The notes beneath the pieces are model-generated. The model worked only from the letters and a program-made list of their open reading frames with translations. It searched no databases and was not told where the DNA came from. The translations under genes and the position numbers were made by a program. From Orthonyx spaldingii (taxonomy: Eukaryota > Chordata > Aves > Passeriformes > Orthonychidae): a stretch of DNA of 64,000 nt. The stretch is from NCBI GenBank assembly GCA_013397795.1, contig VZTJ01000255.1, positions 1,163,105 through 1,227,104 of the forward strand, read 5' to 3'. Below are positions 12,767 to 25,404 of this stretch, one piece after another (position 1 is the first letter of the stretch; the number at the start of each line of letters is the position of its first letter).

Positions 12767-14649
12767 TTTAATTATAAAAAATGCTTTAAGTGGAAAGCAA
12801 AGTTTGACATGATATTTCCAAAATGTTTAGGTTTTAGGCACTTTTAGTGAGTCTTGAAAAAGCAGGTTAGACATAGAAAATGTTGTAACGAAAGGGGACA
12901 CTGGTAGAAGTCCTTCATTCAGACAAAGCAGATCTCACATTAAATTTCTTCCCCTGCCTAACTGATAAAGTGAAAAATTTCTTTCCCTCTAGGATTCGAC
13001 CTGGAACGTCTTCAGTAGAGAGAAAATAACCTATACCTACGGCTATGGCATTTTCTTGGGACACTGGAGACCATTTGTTTAAAACCCCTCAGAAAGAGCA
13101 GAGAACAGCCCCATCCATTCTGCAAGTTGAATGCAGTGTAACCCTGATGTCAGAGGAATCACCAGCACTCGTGAGGATAGGCAACAAACATGGATTTTTA
13201 CTCCTCTCCGTGTTTCACTTTTTTCAATATCTAACTGAACTACCAAAGAAAATGGTGTTATTATTCCATAATGTGACTTGATCTGGGAAGAAAAATATGC
13301 TTTCCTTCCACATTATGGCGCTTCCCTTTAAATGGGAGCCCTGTGAAACCATGTTCCAAGGGGATTTTTGTAGCTTCCATACTTTCTGGGGCAAAACTGC
13401 TTTCAGTGTTAATAAGAATTCCATAAAGGCATGAAAGAACATGTTAACTTCACAAAAAGGTTAAAACTTTCAGAATGTGTTATCTGAATTATCTTATGAA
13501 GAATATTATGTCATGTTAAAGGTTATTAGCAGTGTAGAGATCAGAATTTCAGAATGCTCAGATCCTGTTTTTTTCTGAAATACTGAACTTCCTGCAGCTC
13601 TTACGGATTTCAGGGCAGATGCCAGCCCTCTTCACCTGTGAAAGCCAGGCCCACCTACTGGGATTTAGCTGCCAGAAAGGTATTTTAGCAGATAACTTTA
13701 ACACACCCAGTTTTGAAAAAATCTGTCTTTGATTTTTTTAGCATTCATCACTGCCTTCTCTAAAGAGTTTGGGAATATTACTGTATGCTGTCGAACAGCT
13801 GCTGCATTTCACTCCAGGCATGTATGAAGTGTTCACCATACAGTTTTTCATACCAATTTGCTAGGTTTGCATAGCACTCTGGGATCCTGTAGATGAAAGG
13901 AACTGTATCGAGGTTAGATTACTGTTGCAGTGAAACCCGTACTAACAGGCACAAGCTAACCTAAATCACCTGTTGTAACACACAGTATAATTTCAGTTTC
14001 TGAGAAAAGTTCCCTTATATTAGTTCTGCTATATTATGTGACTACCTGTTGTAATGGCCAAATTAATACCAGGCCCTTTGGTGGCTGATAAGAGGCTTTT
14101 GCTTTGGATAGTACATGAAGCCATGAACAGATGCAAAACCAGAAAAAGAATGCCTGGTGCAACAAGCCCGGCTTCATGAACAATCACAGCACAGCTTCCC
14201 TGAAAGTAGAACTGCAATATTAGGCAAGTCTGAATTTTTTACTGGCAAAGTTTAATATGAACTCTCCAAGGAGAACAACCTCAACAGTAAACATGAAAAG
14301 CCATTTGAAGAGATATAGTTATTTTACTCTGCTGATCTCACAGTTTCTGTTACAATGGGCCTTAAAACACCAGCTGTAATCCTGGAGTCCGCTTCAGTGG
14401 CTGCCCAAGTTACAGCACATGGTGGTAGACAGACAGACGGACACACAGGAGCTCTCATAGCCAGTAAAAATCAAAGATGTGGGGACTTTAAAGTAAAAAG
14501 AGCACTCATACCTACCCATGTACAGTGCTCACACTTACAAGTGTTAAAGATATTACCATGTACTCTGGTTTTACTTTCTTTGCCTATGAAGCCACAGTGC
14601 AGGGTAGTTTCTCCACATCACAAAATAAAAATGTGCAGCTGTTGAAAAT
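12767..14649. other. Noncoding stretch, no gene seen
   Basis: Unique sequence without supported genes. It includes the ancient repeat scrap near 13868 and a short GACA-rich stretch at 14426-14440. Open frames on either strand are under 100 codons and lack motifs. Confidence 0.6.
13868..13915 (+). repeat. Possible ancient SINE/LINE-tail fragment
   Basis: The string GCATAGCACTCTGGGATCCT followed by GTAGATGAAAGG resembles a motif (a 'cactttgagatcctcngatgaaaggc' type) that recurs in very old amniote retroposons. The copy is short and eroded. The family name is not assigned, and the match is from memory only. Confidence 0.3.
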
Positions 14650-14670
14650 ACACACACACACACACACACA
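14650..14670 (+). repeat. (CA)n microsatellite
   Basis: About ten CA units, followed by an imperfect extension (AAACACAGTGTG). Confidence 0.92.
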
Positions 14671-14914
14671 AACACAGTGTGTTTATACAGAACACACAGG
14701 GGTAAATAAAAACCAGTCATGTACAGCAACTGTTGAGATGAATAAGTTCATCAGTCATTTTTCTAAAAGTCATAGCTAATGCAGACTAGTGGGTACTATT
14801 TGTAACTAAAGACAGTGAAACAGGAACCAAAAGCAAGAATTTACTTATAAAAACAAGATCCATAAAAGTTAATAAAATACTCCAAAACTGACACACTTAA
14901 CTTTGTGGAACCTA

Positions 14915-14984
<70 letters not shown>
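14915..14984 (+). repeat. (AAT)n trinucleotide microsatellite, about 23 units
   Basis: A pure AAT run of about 70 bases without visible interruptions. Such length and purity usually mean a polymorphic, slippage-prone locus. Confidence 0.97.
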
Positions 14985-17900
14985 GTGAATTTGCAGTCAT
15001 ACTTTGCTTTCAAGCTTAAAGATTTCAGTATGTTTGACAAACACTTAATATCTGAGAAGTGCAAGTCCTGGAGATAAATAAATTAAGACCCAGACCACAC
15101 ACAAGACTAAGGAGTAGGACTCAAAAATTCCCCTTCACTCTCATGCAGTCACTATCGCACAGTTTGCTTCAAACTGAGGCAACTCATTCCTCTGCAAAGA
15201 AGAGCTCAAAAATGCAAAGAATTAGGTTATGGTAATGGTTTAATTGAACAATAAAACATTTGCGTACACTCAAGAGCATCTGAGAACAATTGGTCTTCAT
15301 TGTAGCTGACGGTCATGCCTCTTCATGACTCATTTGGAAAAAGGGTGAAACAAATTAATTTATATCACTTCAGCAGGCAAGTAGTAAAATGGTTTTTTTG
15401 GCTACTGATTCATGTATGCTGCAGCCGTGTGACATGTATAAAAGTGGGAAATGTTTCCTTCCTCCCAATTCCTTTCACATCTCCAGATTACCAGAGGGTA
15501 ATGACTATGCCATGAAATCAAGGTCAGTTCTCATCAATTTCAATGAACATTTTTGCAAAGAGTGAGCCTGATCCAAGAACTGCAGTATTCATTTACCAAG
15601 ACACCTAAGAAGAGCTAATATTTTGAGGAACCTGTGAATTCCATCCCCTATTTTCAACATAAAGTGAAACTTGACTAAAAGTGAGCATTTCACAGCATTT
15701 GTCACATGAGTCTAAAAGTGCAATTTTAATGCTACCAGACAAGGGGGAAACATCTACCACCTCACAGAATGTGTAAGTTAAAGAAATAGACATTATTCCA
15801 AGGATGCCATAAATGGCATGTCGCTTACAGACTCAGTAAGTGAAAATATACTATTGACATTTGATAATTCAAATCTGGTTTTGTATATGGCTCTATCAGT
15901 GGCAACAAAAATACAGAGAATTCAAGAAAACCCAGTGCACTAGACAAAGTATGTATGCTCAGCTGTGTTCCCCTAACGTTGTCACACGTTGTTTTTCTCA
16001 CAGTAACTCAATGCCACAGGGCTGTTGGCATAGAAAGGTCTCGGTTTAATCAGCACAGAACATCCAAACAAGTCTTAATCATATACATTACATGAGATAA
16101 ACATTTACAAAATTAATATTGATGCTGCCTATGCTAGCAAGCAAACCTGTCAATGTGGGAGGAACATACCATTACAATAAGAGTAACAAATGCTCTAGAG
16201 ACCCTGCGTGACTGAACCACTGACCTTGCTCCTAAAATCGAATGCCCTCTTTTTCTCTGGTGGTGTGCCTCTTATCCATATCGAACTTTAGACTGCCTAC
16301 TCTTTAGTAAAGGAATTCAGGACTAGTTTCTTATAAAACTTGGTTTTCCCATGTCCAGTGGTTGTTGAGCTGCCTTAAATATAGTGATATAGAAAAGTGT
16401 TCTTTTCAATAACATTTCAGGAAAATATAGTTTTTATTTCTGCCATTTTAATTGATTTATCCTAATTTTTCTTATTAGGACAGCAAAGTTAAACCAAGAG
16501 AGAAACATATCTATTCAGGATCATGAATGGTTTGAATTCCTTCCAAAAGCTTTTGCAGTGGCTCACCTACCCTTACCAGGGTATCCAAGCACAAGCTGTT
16601 GACAAAGGAATCCTACTCGTAGAAGCAGCGATTATCTAGAGGCTGGAAAGCATTACATTTGCTGAAGCACAGTGAATGTACTAGAGCTGACAGTAGCAGA
16701 GACCTCCAGGCACAGGGGACATCCATACCAATGCTTTAGTTCAGAGCAGGAATGTGCTTCTGAAGTGAATCTCCTAACTTCTCCACTTACCGCATTTCAG
16801 CTTGCATCATGGAGAAGTCTAAGCATGCTTGTGCTGCTTTCCAAGCAAACCAGCAGTACACACCTCTCTGCTCCTACTCCTGCTGGATGCTGGGTTCACA
16901 AAAGCAGATGAGAAGTAGCACATATTAAAAACTTTGCAGGGCATACACTACAGAAAGCCATGTCTTCAGCATCTACATTTTCACTCCACAGATATGTTCT
17001 TACCAGGCTACGCTACTTGCTAATGGCAACTTCGCTGCTCTGAGCCACAGCCGCTCCTGCTGCTCATTCCCTCCCCTGATGCGCTTTACCCCCTTGAAAA
17101 TATATGCAGAAGCATATGCAGGGAAAGGACTGAGAGAAGAAGTCAAATAACTTCAAAGGAAAATTAATCATGAGTTTCAACTCATTATCCCCTTTATTTC
17201 TAAGATACAACATGGTTAAAGCTTTTCATTTCAATACCTACCCACCAATAACACAGAAATAAATGTGCAGAAAACAAAAGGTGAATAGTTATGAGAGCTA
17301 CAATAGCACAACCACTTTTTTATTGCTTTTCCCACCCAACCCTCTCCTGATAGTATTTTTTCACCAAATCACTTATCTCCAAACTCAGTGGGCTTTGGGT
17401 TGATGCTATTGTAACCTTCACACCTATGAAGTGGTTGTAATTCTTTTGGAAATCACCCAGCATCTACAAGATCCCAATTCCTTCAGCCTCCAGACCCAGC
17501 TCTGATTTTACTTTCTTCTTGACCCAATTAATTAATCGACTTTAATTCAGTACAAACTAGTTTGTTTAACAAACTCCTCCTACTTTGCACCGCTAATTTA
17601 ACCTCCACAGTTCTCCCCTACTATGCAGAAAGCAAGCAGTGCATCAAGATGGGTACCCCTTCTATTCTTCAGTCAGAACCCACAGACTCACTGTGGGACA
17701 CATTCCTACAAAGAGAAAATGGAGAAATATGACTTTCTGTCACACTATGCACACTGCTCAGTGCAAAAGAAATGCCACATATGTTAACAGTCATTTTTTT
17801 GTATTATTCTAGTGTGATAGATAACAACTCACATTGACTTTAATGGAGTTACACTAATTTACACAGGAGGAAATTTGGACCATAGGGACGATATCAAATG

Positions 17901-20480
17901 TGACCTTAATCTGATTTAGTCAGAATATATAAGTTAATATGTTTTTATTTCAAAGTGATATTATAGTGCTTGTCAATTACTAAGATCACCAAAATACTAA
18001 AACCTCTTTATTCACATCAAATAGTAGCATCTAAGTATTTAAACTGAGGAAAAACAACAAACATTGAAATTGTTTCCAGTTACTGATGAACTGACAGGTT
18101 ATTTTCTATAGCAAAGAATGAGCAGTGGCTCAGTTGCCCTGTAATGAATTACTAATCTGTCTAAAATCATTTCAGGACCCCCTTGTGCATATGTACCTAC
18201 AGAAGTCTAACTCTGTCCATCTCCAAACACCTCTCCCTACTTACCCAGTGTCCAGACTGTTCTCCTCATCTGCTTGCAATACTGTAATTTGCTCAGCAAC
18301 AACATTCAACAATGCACACTTTACTTATGCAATTTGAAGGGAAAGAGGGAAGAGGGAAAAGAGATGGCTTTTACTGATGTAGGAGATAATTCTCTCCTTT
18401 TTCTAGTGGATGGACAATAAAAGACTTCTGAAGGCAGTCCAGTGGGCTCAGAAAAAAACCCAACCAAACCAACACTGGAAAAATGCATCCAAACAATACA
18501 CTGTGATAAATAATGGGAGTGACGTTGAAGGAGGGAATTGGAAAGGTTGGGGTTTTTTTAAATTTTATTTTTAGGTAACATTTACTCAGAATATAAATTA
18601 AAAACTACTCTTCTATGTAAGTGTGTGTACCTATGATATATGTATGCATTATACATCTAGGAATAGGCGTTGACATGCAGACTGTCAGGTTTTCCCGATC
18701 CAGCACATTACCAACCTAATCTATTCCTATTAAACATTGATAATCACATGCAGACACATCCACATATATCCAAACATTCACATTAGTGCCTATATGCACA
18801 CACTTACACAAGAACACTGCAACATCATCTCTGTGAGAATACAGCCCTACAAATATGCTGCAGGATTCACACAGAGCCACACACTGGAATTATGAAAAGC
18901 AGTGGAAGCTGGACCAGCTCTTCTTCCAGAGAAGTCTGTGGTAAAAACCTCAATGAACTCCACAGGATCAGAGTGGCACCAGAGCATTTAACAGGGCATC
19001 ATGGTCACATACAAACAGCTTACCCATAAAGTGTATGTATGCATAAACCATCTATTTCTTGCATGCCAGAGGAATGCACATCTGCATATAGCTACATAAA
19101 TCTTAAACACAGAAAATATATGCTAAGGCTATAAAAATTCAGTGTGCTAGAACTCGATGGGATGCTTACATTAGTGCAGATGAGGTGGGTATTGTCTGAG
19201 CTTTTGTGTGCTTTTTGCTCTACAATAGGCAAAAGACTGACTGAGCTTCCCTCTCTAGCTTTGTTTTTTTACCTAAACAGGGTGTTGGGATGAGCACTGA
19301 ACCTCCACCAAAGCGTTGAAAAAAACCCTCTTCAATCAACAAGTTCAGTATTTTCACAATTTTCACATCATTGTAGGTGATAAAATACATACAGTGTTCT
19401 CTTTGGATCTGTAAAAGGCTTTTCCCCCTGCTACAGCTCTAAAGCTTATTTTACATTTTAATACTTCAGACAGTAGCTTGTCCAGCTTCTTTTCATCTCT
19501 ACATTTCCCCCCTCTTCTTTCTTTCTCTTTTCCTTAAGTATTGTATTACATGAAATTCAGCCCTTATTTGGCAGGAATTTATGCAGTCTGTGGTGAGAGC
19601 TGAATTCTGAAAATGTTCAGGAAACACTGGCTAAGTGGGGAAATTTATTTGCCTGAGCCAGAGATAACATCTTTCTTAGACTTCTTTTTGAAACACTGGC
19701 ACTTGTCAAGCAGAATTCTCCTGTTCCCCCTTTCCTCTCTCTTTCATAAACACACACGTGCACACTTATTAAGGATGCAGCAGAACTTAGCTGACACTAT
19801 AAGCTGGAGGTTTTATTCATTCTGCTTCTACACCCAGTAGGAAAAAAAAGCCAAGAAATCAGAGATGTTAAAAAAAAACACAACAATTTTTTTTTTCCCT
19901 TTCCAGAACATTCAGCCCTTCTCATCCTCTTGTTTTTAAAAAATGATCCATGTCTCCCGTGCCAGCCAGGCTTTCACATTTTTCTTCATTAGAAAATACA
20001 TCTGTAAAGCAAAGTCAAAATTTTGGCATTTATTTTTATGGTCACAGGGTAATGTTCTTCACGAAACATAATGTAAAGCATAAACAGTGACGGGGAAGTA
20101 ATCATTTCTCATCCAGGGCACAAGACAAAACTGAAGAGTAAGTACGCACTGATTCAGAGCTCTGCTCGCCTGGCACAGCTGCGTGTTACGCATTTTGGGG
20201 AGGGCAGCTGGGGGCCGAGCAGGTGATTTGGCAAAATCATTTGGTGGTGGCAAGGAGCGAGGCTGAGGACAAAATTAAAGACTTGAGTCTATAAGGAGAG
20301 AAGTTTAATGCCTGAGTGCTCGTTTTGAACTGTGACCTAAGGTTTGGCTGGGCACTAACCACAGCATGCCTCATCAGCTCCTGTCACGGGTACCCCAGGG
20401 CATACCTCCAGCGGGGAGCCAGCTCCAGAGCCGCTCCTCAACCACCAGCTCGCTCACACACTACTGAGACCCTGCCGAGA
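14985..20480. other. Noncoding stretch, no gene seen
   Basis: AT-rich unique DNA. It contains the ancient repeat at 17830-17883 and a short inverted repeat TCCTAAT...ATTAGGA at 16460-16480. No open frame exceeds about 80 codons, and no splice-bounded exon is convincing. From 20090 onward the GC and CpG content rises into the block described next. Confidence 0.6.
17830..17883 (+). repeat. Ancient sauropsid interspersed repeat fragment
   Basis: The sequence has the pattern TTGACTTTAATGGAGTTACA, then TAATTTACACAGG and AAATTTGGACC. This matches a motif (ttgacttcaatggagtta...gatttacacc...atttggcc) seen over and over in turtle, crocodile and bird DNA. A related copy in the opposite orientation lies at 56049-56150. 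The family is not named here; its CCATTGA..TCAATGG core is near-palindromic, as in MITE-like DNA elements. Confidence 0.5.
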
Positions 20481-20489
20481 AATCAGCAT

Positions 20490-21010
20490 GCAACCCGAGA
20501 AAGCATCCTTTCCTCTGGAATAAAAATTAATATTACTTGTCATATTTCATGTCTGAGCTCTTTTCATGCTTTATCCTCTGTAATGAGGGCTAAATTACCA
20601 ATATTAGTAGATTTTCATGGCTAGCACAGAAAGAGCTGTTACCAGAATAAATGTTTGCATTGCTTCTGTTGGACACAGGCTTTGCTAATGCAGCTTTGCT
20701 AATTATTTCTAAATAGGCAATAATCTGCATCCCCTAGTGCTGGGTAGTGGATTGGCCACGTACCTGCTATTTCCCTTATTTACATGTTTTACAACTTTAT
20801 CAACTACACTAATTACACTCTGAACACTGTTTAAAATTTTCTGTTAATAGAGATACAATGATGCACCAGAGGATGTGTATTTATGCCATAATTACGCCTC
20901 TGTTCCTGCGATGCAGTCTCCAATTAGCTGTCGACGGTGGCACAAGCAGCTGCCTGATATTCTAAAGCAGTGAAACATCTGCACGGCGGATGATACGCTC
21001 ACATGGATTT
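20490..21010. promoter_or_regulatory. Candidate conserved noncoding element
   Basis: The block is less AT-rich than its surroundings and holds no simple repeats. It contains a homeodomain core TAATTA (20700-20705), GCCATAATTACGCC near 20885, CAATTAG (20921-20927), an E-box CAGCTG (20947-20952), and several CpGs (20909-21000) in an otherwise CpG-poor window. It has no coding frame. Motif clustering suggests a developmental enhancer; this is inference without alignment, and the edges are approximate. Confidence 0.32.
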
Positions 21011-24000
21011 TTTTTTTTAAGCCTAGAAATTTACACCCAAGGGAGTGCAGACAAATAGGAGCCTGTCATGTGTAGGGATGATTAGAAATCCTCACCATGG
21101 CAACATTGGAGCAGCCATGTCACAGAGTGAGGGGACACATGTCTAGATGAAGGCGCTAAAAACATTTGCCTTTTTTTTTTTTTCTCCAGCATTCCCAACT
21201 TCCCTCCCTCCCCCTCTCCTTTTCATATTCTTCTCTTTGCATCTAAAGCCAACCAAAACAGCAGGTGAAAAGGCCAAAATCTGCAGCCCATGCAAGGAAT
21301 ATGACACAGTAGATTTAGTGTCAGGAAAACAGCAAGCAATCAGAGGATGCTGCCAGGCATCCACTGGATGTTTTCTTTCAGGTGGGGGAGGGAGAAGGTG
21401 GAAAAATAAAGGAGAGAAAAAATATGGGCATCATTCAAAACAAAGCTCTGATGTCTTGATCCTAGAATGACATTTAATAGATAACTTCCATTTAACCCTC
21501 ATTAACAATTTTTCTCTGACTAGTTGACCAGCCAGCATGTACTGATGAGGGGGGGAGGGGAGGGAAAAAAAGGTGAAAGCCTGGTATAAACCTCTGTTCC
21601 CAGCATACTGTTTCAGCTTTTAGCCATTGTATGTATTAGAGAGTGTAACAGCTACTAGAGTTACTGTATTCTCATCTTTATACCTAAAATCTTGTTTGTA
21701 CAGACCAGGGTGTTAATTTTATCAGGCTCCTTCTGGGCTATTGCCATTTACAATGTAATATCAATTTCACATATTAAAATCATTATGATTAGTCAAGGGT
21801 ACCATTCTAGAATACAGGCTTGCCTTAATTGCAGGGAGATGGCATTGGTTTGGATCCAAATCTCTCATTCTTACTCCATCTACCTACCCTTTCTGTGACT
21901 GGTCAAGTACCACCAGCTTTTAGAAAAGGCTGCAGAGCAGTCCAGAAATCTTGCAAAGCCAACTTATCTTACAAGATTTCCTTTGTTCAGTTGGATGGAG
22001 AATTTGAGAGACCAGCTGTTCTTCTCTGAAAAGAGTTCACAGCATTTCACTTTCACTAGATCATGAGCCTCAAATATCAACTCTAGGTTGCTGCTTCTAC
22101 CTTGTCTTAAATGATGGTGTTTTAATAAACATTTTATTTCTAAATCAGTGGCTAACCTCTATGGTATCTAAAATAGTTAGTGAGGCCTTTATTATAAACA
22201 CAAAATTCATGATTCTTTCAGGAATATATTTATGGTTTTAGTGCCCAGGGGTCTCATTGATCTCCTGAAACAAATCTGTGTAATGGAGAGAGCATGTAGA
22301 GAGAGGAGAGAGAGGGCCGTGAAGGCATGCCTTGGTAACACAGTAACTCAAAAGTGGGCGTCCCAACTGGACCACACCTATGAGTATATCACAAACCTCA
22401 GCATGGGGCTTTGCTCTGAGTCTCTCCGCCTGTGCATAGAAGACAGGTCCTTCATGCTACTCTAATGAACTGCCAAGCAAAATAAGCCAATTAATTAACA
22501 TTTTCTGACTTCAGAACATGTGCTCAAAATATATTGAGAATGAGTAAGTGAAATGTTTTTGGAAGGTAATGAAGAAGTCTCTCTGCAATTACTGAGCTGA
22601 TGCAGAGAAACTGCCCAGTGTTACAGGGTACCTGTGTCACCATACCATGTGCATAAATTTCACTTGTTATTCATTGTGCATACCCTGTTTTGCTCAGTTC
22701 TCATACAGGAGAGTGTGATATTGAAGAGCCACTATGTGTCAGTGCAAGGACAGAGTTTATCTGATAAACAAGTCATTTTTGGAAACTGCAGATGCTCCTA
22801 CTGTGAAGCATTAAACGTGGCCCCTCTTAGATACACAGAATGGGGTTCTGGTCAACTGAGCACAGGCTGATAAGCTCTGCACAGCTCTGAATGCTGTTTG
22901 CCCACATACTAATGTTAAACAAAAGAACTGCAGACTGCAGAGAAAGCATGCAGGTCAGACAACTAAATTGCTTAAACCCTTAGGCAGCCTTCTGAAAAGA
23001 AAAGGCATGAAAGAAGCTGATATGAGCTTTTATGCAGAATTGTTCTGTTTATTATCCCTGTTAAGAAAATGATGGTAAGGATCTTGTTAAACTATATATT
23101 TCCAAATAAGACAAGAGGACAACCACCTACTAAACAAGATACAATATGCCATTGGTCATTACATGATCAGACATATATCTGTTTTACATTATTTTCAGAT
23201 TATGAATTTAATAAAAAGACAACAATAAAGCTGTACAGATAATAACAAATGCTGTTAAATTGCATTTTTTGCATTCAGTCATATGATTTGTCATTGGATG
23301 TTTGAGGGTAATAAGAGTCTGTCATTGTAGGAATCTACTTCATGTTAAAATTTCACAATCTTGTATTAAAACTTTGTTAGAGTACAATTGTTATAACTCT
23401 ATTCAACTACATTATGCGACAACTTAACAATATATCTATGACAAAGTATATCACTGTGATAACATCCAAACTTGCCTTGGATGAAACAGAGATATGATTT
23501 TATGACAAGATTTCTCCTATGGCTAGCACAATAAAATATTGAAAAATAACACTTGTCTGGAAAAACGGAGGGGGTGGAGAGCGTACGTGTCTTGGTGGAA
23601 TCTGTGCTTTCCCTAAAGCCTGCTTGGTTTGCTCGCCCCACAGATCACAGCAGTGTCTTCGCCTTTCATTGCATTGTGCTTCTCTCTTACACACCCAGGC
23701 GTGCATGCAGGCACTCATGCACACACATGGCACAAAATGCAGCAGAAGGGTTCCTAAGACTCAGGATGCCAAACTCTACCTGTAGGAGGATGAGCCACCA
23801 GCAAAGCCAAAGTGTAGAGAGGCTGCATTCAAAATCACGGTATCTTGTGTAAAGCAGAGACTTTGAATGGCCTATTTATCAGGAAAAACAGAAGAATGCC
23901 TCACACTCCAAGACTCATAACAGCAACAAAATTAAACCCTCTGCTTTTTTATTAAAAACATGTATAAGACATCATGGGATTCCATTGTCATCTTTCTGAC

Positions 24001-25340
24001 ATATGCCTCATCTGATTACACATGAAAACCATTCCTAAAGAGGCATTGCAAGAATGCACTGTGTTTATCAGTACATGTGCACAATGCCACTCAGTGTTAG
24101 TGCTTGCTGGTCTGAAATATGCTGCTTTGTAAATAAAGTAAACAAATTTATTACAAGTAGCCCTGGTCACCAGAAGCACAGCTTCACACCCGGCACAACA
24201 TTGATGCATGGGACAAGTGCCAAGACCTTGTCCTTCTGCTGAGCCTCGTTACAACCTAGAACCCACATGGAGTCCAGACCCACTCCCAACTCTGTGGTCC
24301 TTTATCTCTCAATGCAGGCCACGCTGAATTCCAGCCTTTGCAGCACTCCTTGTAGCGCACAAGTGGTGGGATAGGGTGCACAGCAGAATGGTTCAAACAA
24401 GAGGAGATTTTGTTCAAGGGCACACAGGAGATGTCACAGCTTAGTGGAGTAGAAGGAGCACGATTGTGTCAACAGAAAAGAGTCACTGGACAGAGCTGAG
24501 CCACTTACACACTTCACAGGGGGAATTAAATACTGGTTTCCAAATATATTATTTTTAGAAAGAAAATAAGGTCACACAAATGCTGTGCACTGAAGTGGTT
24601 TAACTTTTACACCCAGAAAACAAAGCCAACCTATCAACTCAGATGTTGCAGCTGTCTCAAAGAAAGAGCCAAAGGGTGCTATACTCCTTTTTAAAGTATC
24701 TTATCTGGTTCTTGCCATCTTACTGAGAGATTCCCCTGCACTGTGCAGTGTATATACCCTGAATAATACAGATATTTTCAATTTAGTGAATGGGGAAATT
24801 ATTTAGCTCGGACCAAAGGAGGTCAGTTCCTCCTTACCCCTACCCCTGCCAAAAGAGACGAGAAAATGCATATGAAACAGAATATTTACCTCAAAAAAAT
24901 TTTTTTGCTTTTCATGCTTAAACTTGTGAATTTAACAGTACTGAAAACAGCACTGCAAAATACAAAATTGAAAGTTGCAATTTTGAAAAGCACCTAATTA
25001 ACTATCACAACATTAATATTGCTCAACAGGACTCTTTGATCTGAACAATTACTTATTTCAACTAGATTTTCAAATATTCTTGGTCAGCCCAAAGTAGGCT
25101 GACAAGTGGTGAGAAACAGCTTTTTCCCAACACCCCTGCCCAATGAAGTAAGGAAGCATAACTGTCAATACGTTCAAAGTGAGAAGCAGGATCAGAGAGA
25201 TCAAGGCTCTTTCTGCATTGTAGTTTAGGCTGCTGGGCCAGAGAGCAAGTTACATCCTTGGACTCCTGATCCCCAACCTGTCACCTTCATTATAGATTAA
25301 TCTTGCACCCAGTGTCTGGGTGTTAAGAGTTTGAATCTGA
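21011..25340. other. Noncoding stretch, no gene seen
   Basis: Holds a T13 run (21171-21183), a G-run cluster (21549-21564) and otherwise unique sequence. The interval 24410-24500 faintly recalls old CORE-SINE 'caaggtcacacag' strings but is too decayed to call. Overlapping short frames at 23500-23850 on both strands show no domain. Confidence 0.6.
21549..21564 (+). other. Potential G-quadruplex motif
   Basis: The plus strand reads GGGGGGGAGGGGAGGG. Splitting the first seven Gs as 3+1+3 gives four G-tracts of at least 3 with single-base loops, the compact pattern expected to be stable. A purine run (AAAAAAAGG) follows. No promoter context is visible. Confidence 0.6.
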
Positions 25341-25343
25341 GCA

Positions 25344-25404
25344 CGAGTTATCGCGGACATGTCCTTCGTCGTCTGAACTCCGAGGCAGGAAGAATTGAAC
25401 CCCG
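25344..25404. other. CpG-dense cluster (7 CpGs in about 61 bp)
   Basis: CpGs start at 25344, 25352, 25354, 25367, 25370, 25381 and 25403, against a window that is mostly CpG-depleted. The minus strand is open at 25250-25456, and near 25387-25404 it reads like a tRNA B-box (GGGTTCAATTC), but I can build no tRNA fold around it. Its origin is unknown: a small unmethylated element, a young insertion or a fragment of organellar or other DNA are all possible. Confidence 0.5.

Noticed and set aside
14650..14984. CRISPR-like or functional direct-repeat array
   Set aside because: These are simple microsatellites with no spacers.
24410..24500. MIR/CORE-SINE-like words (AAGGGCACACAGG)
   Set aside because: Only a dozen bases match and the neighbouring core is absent.
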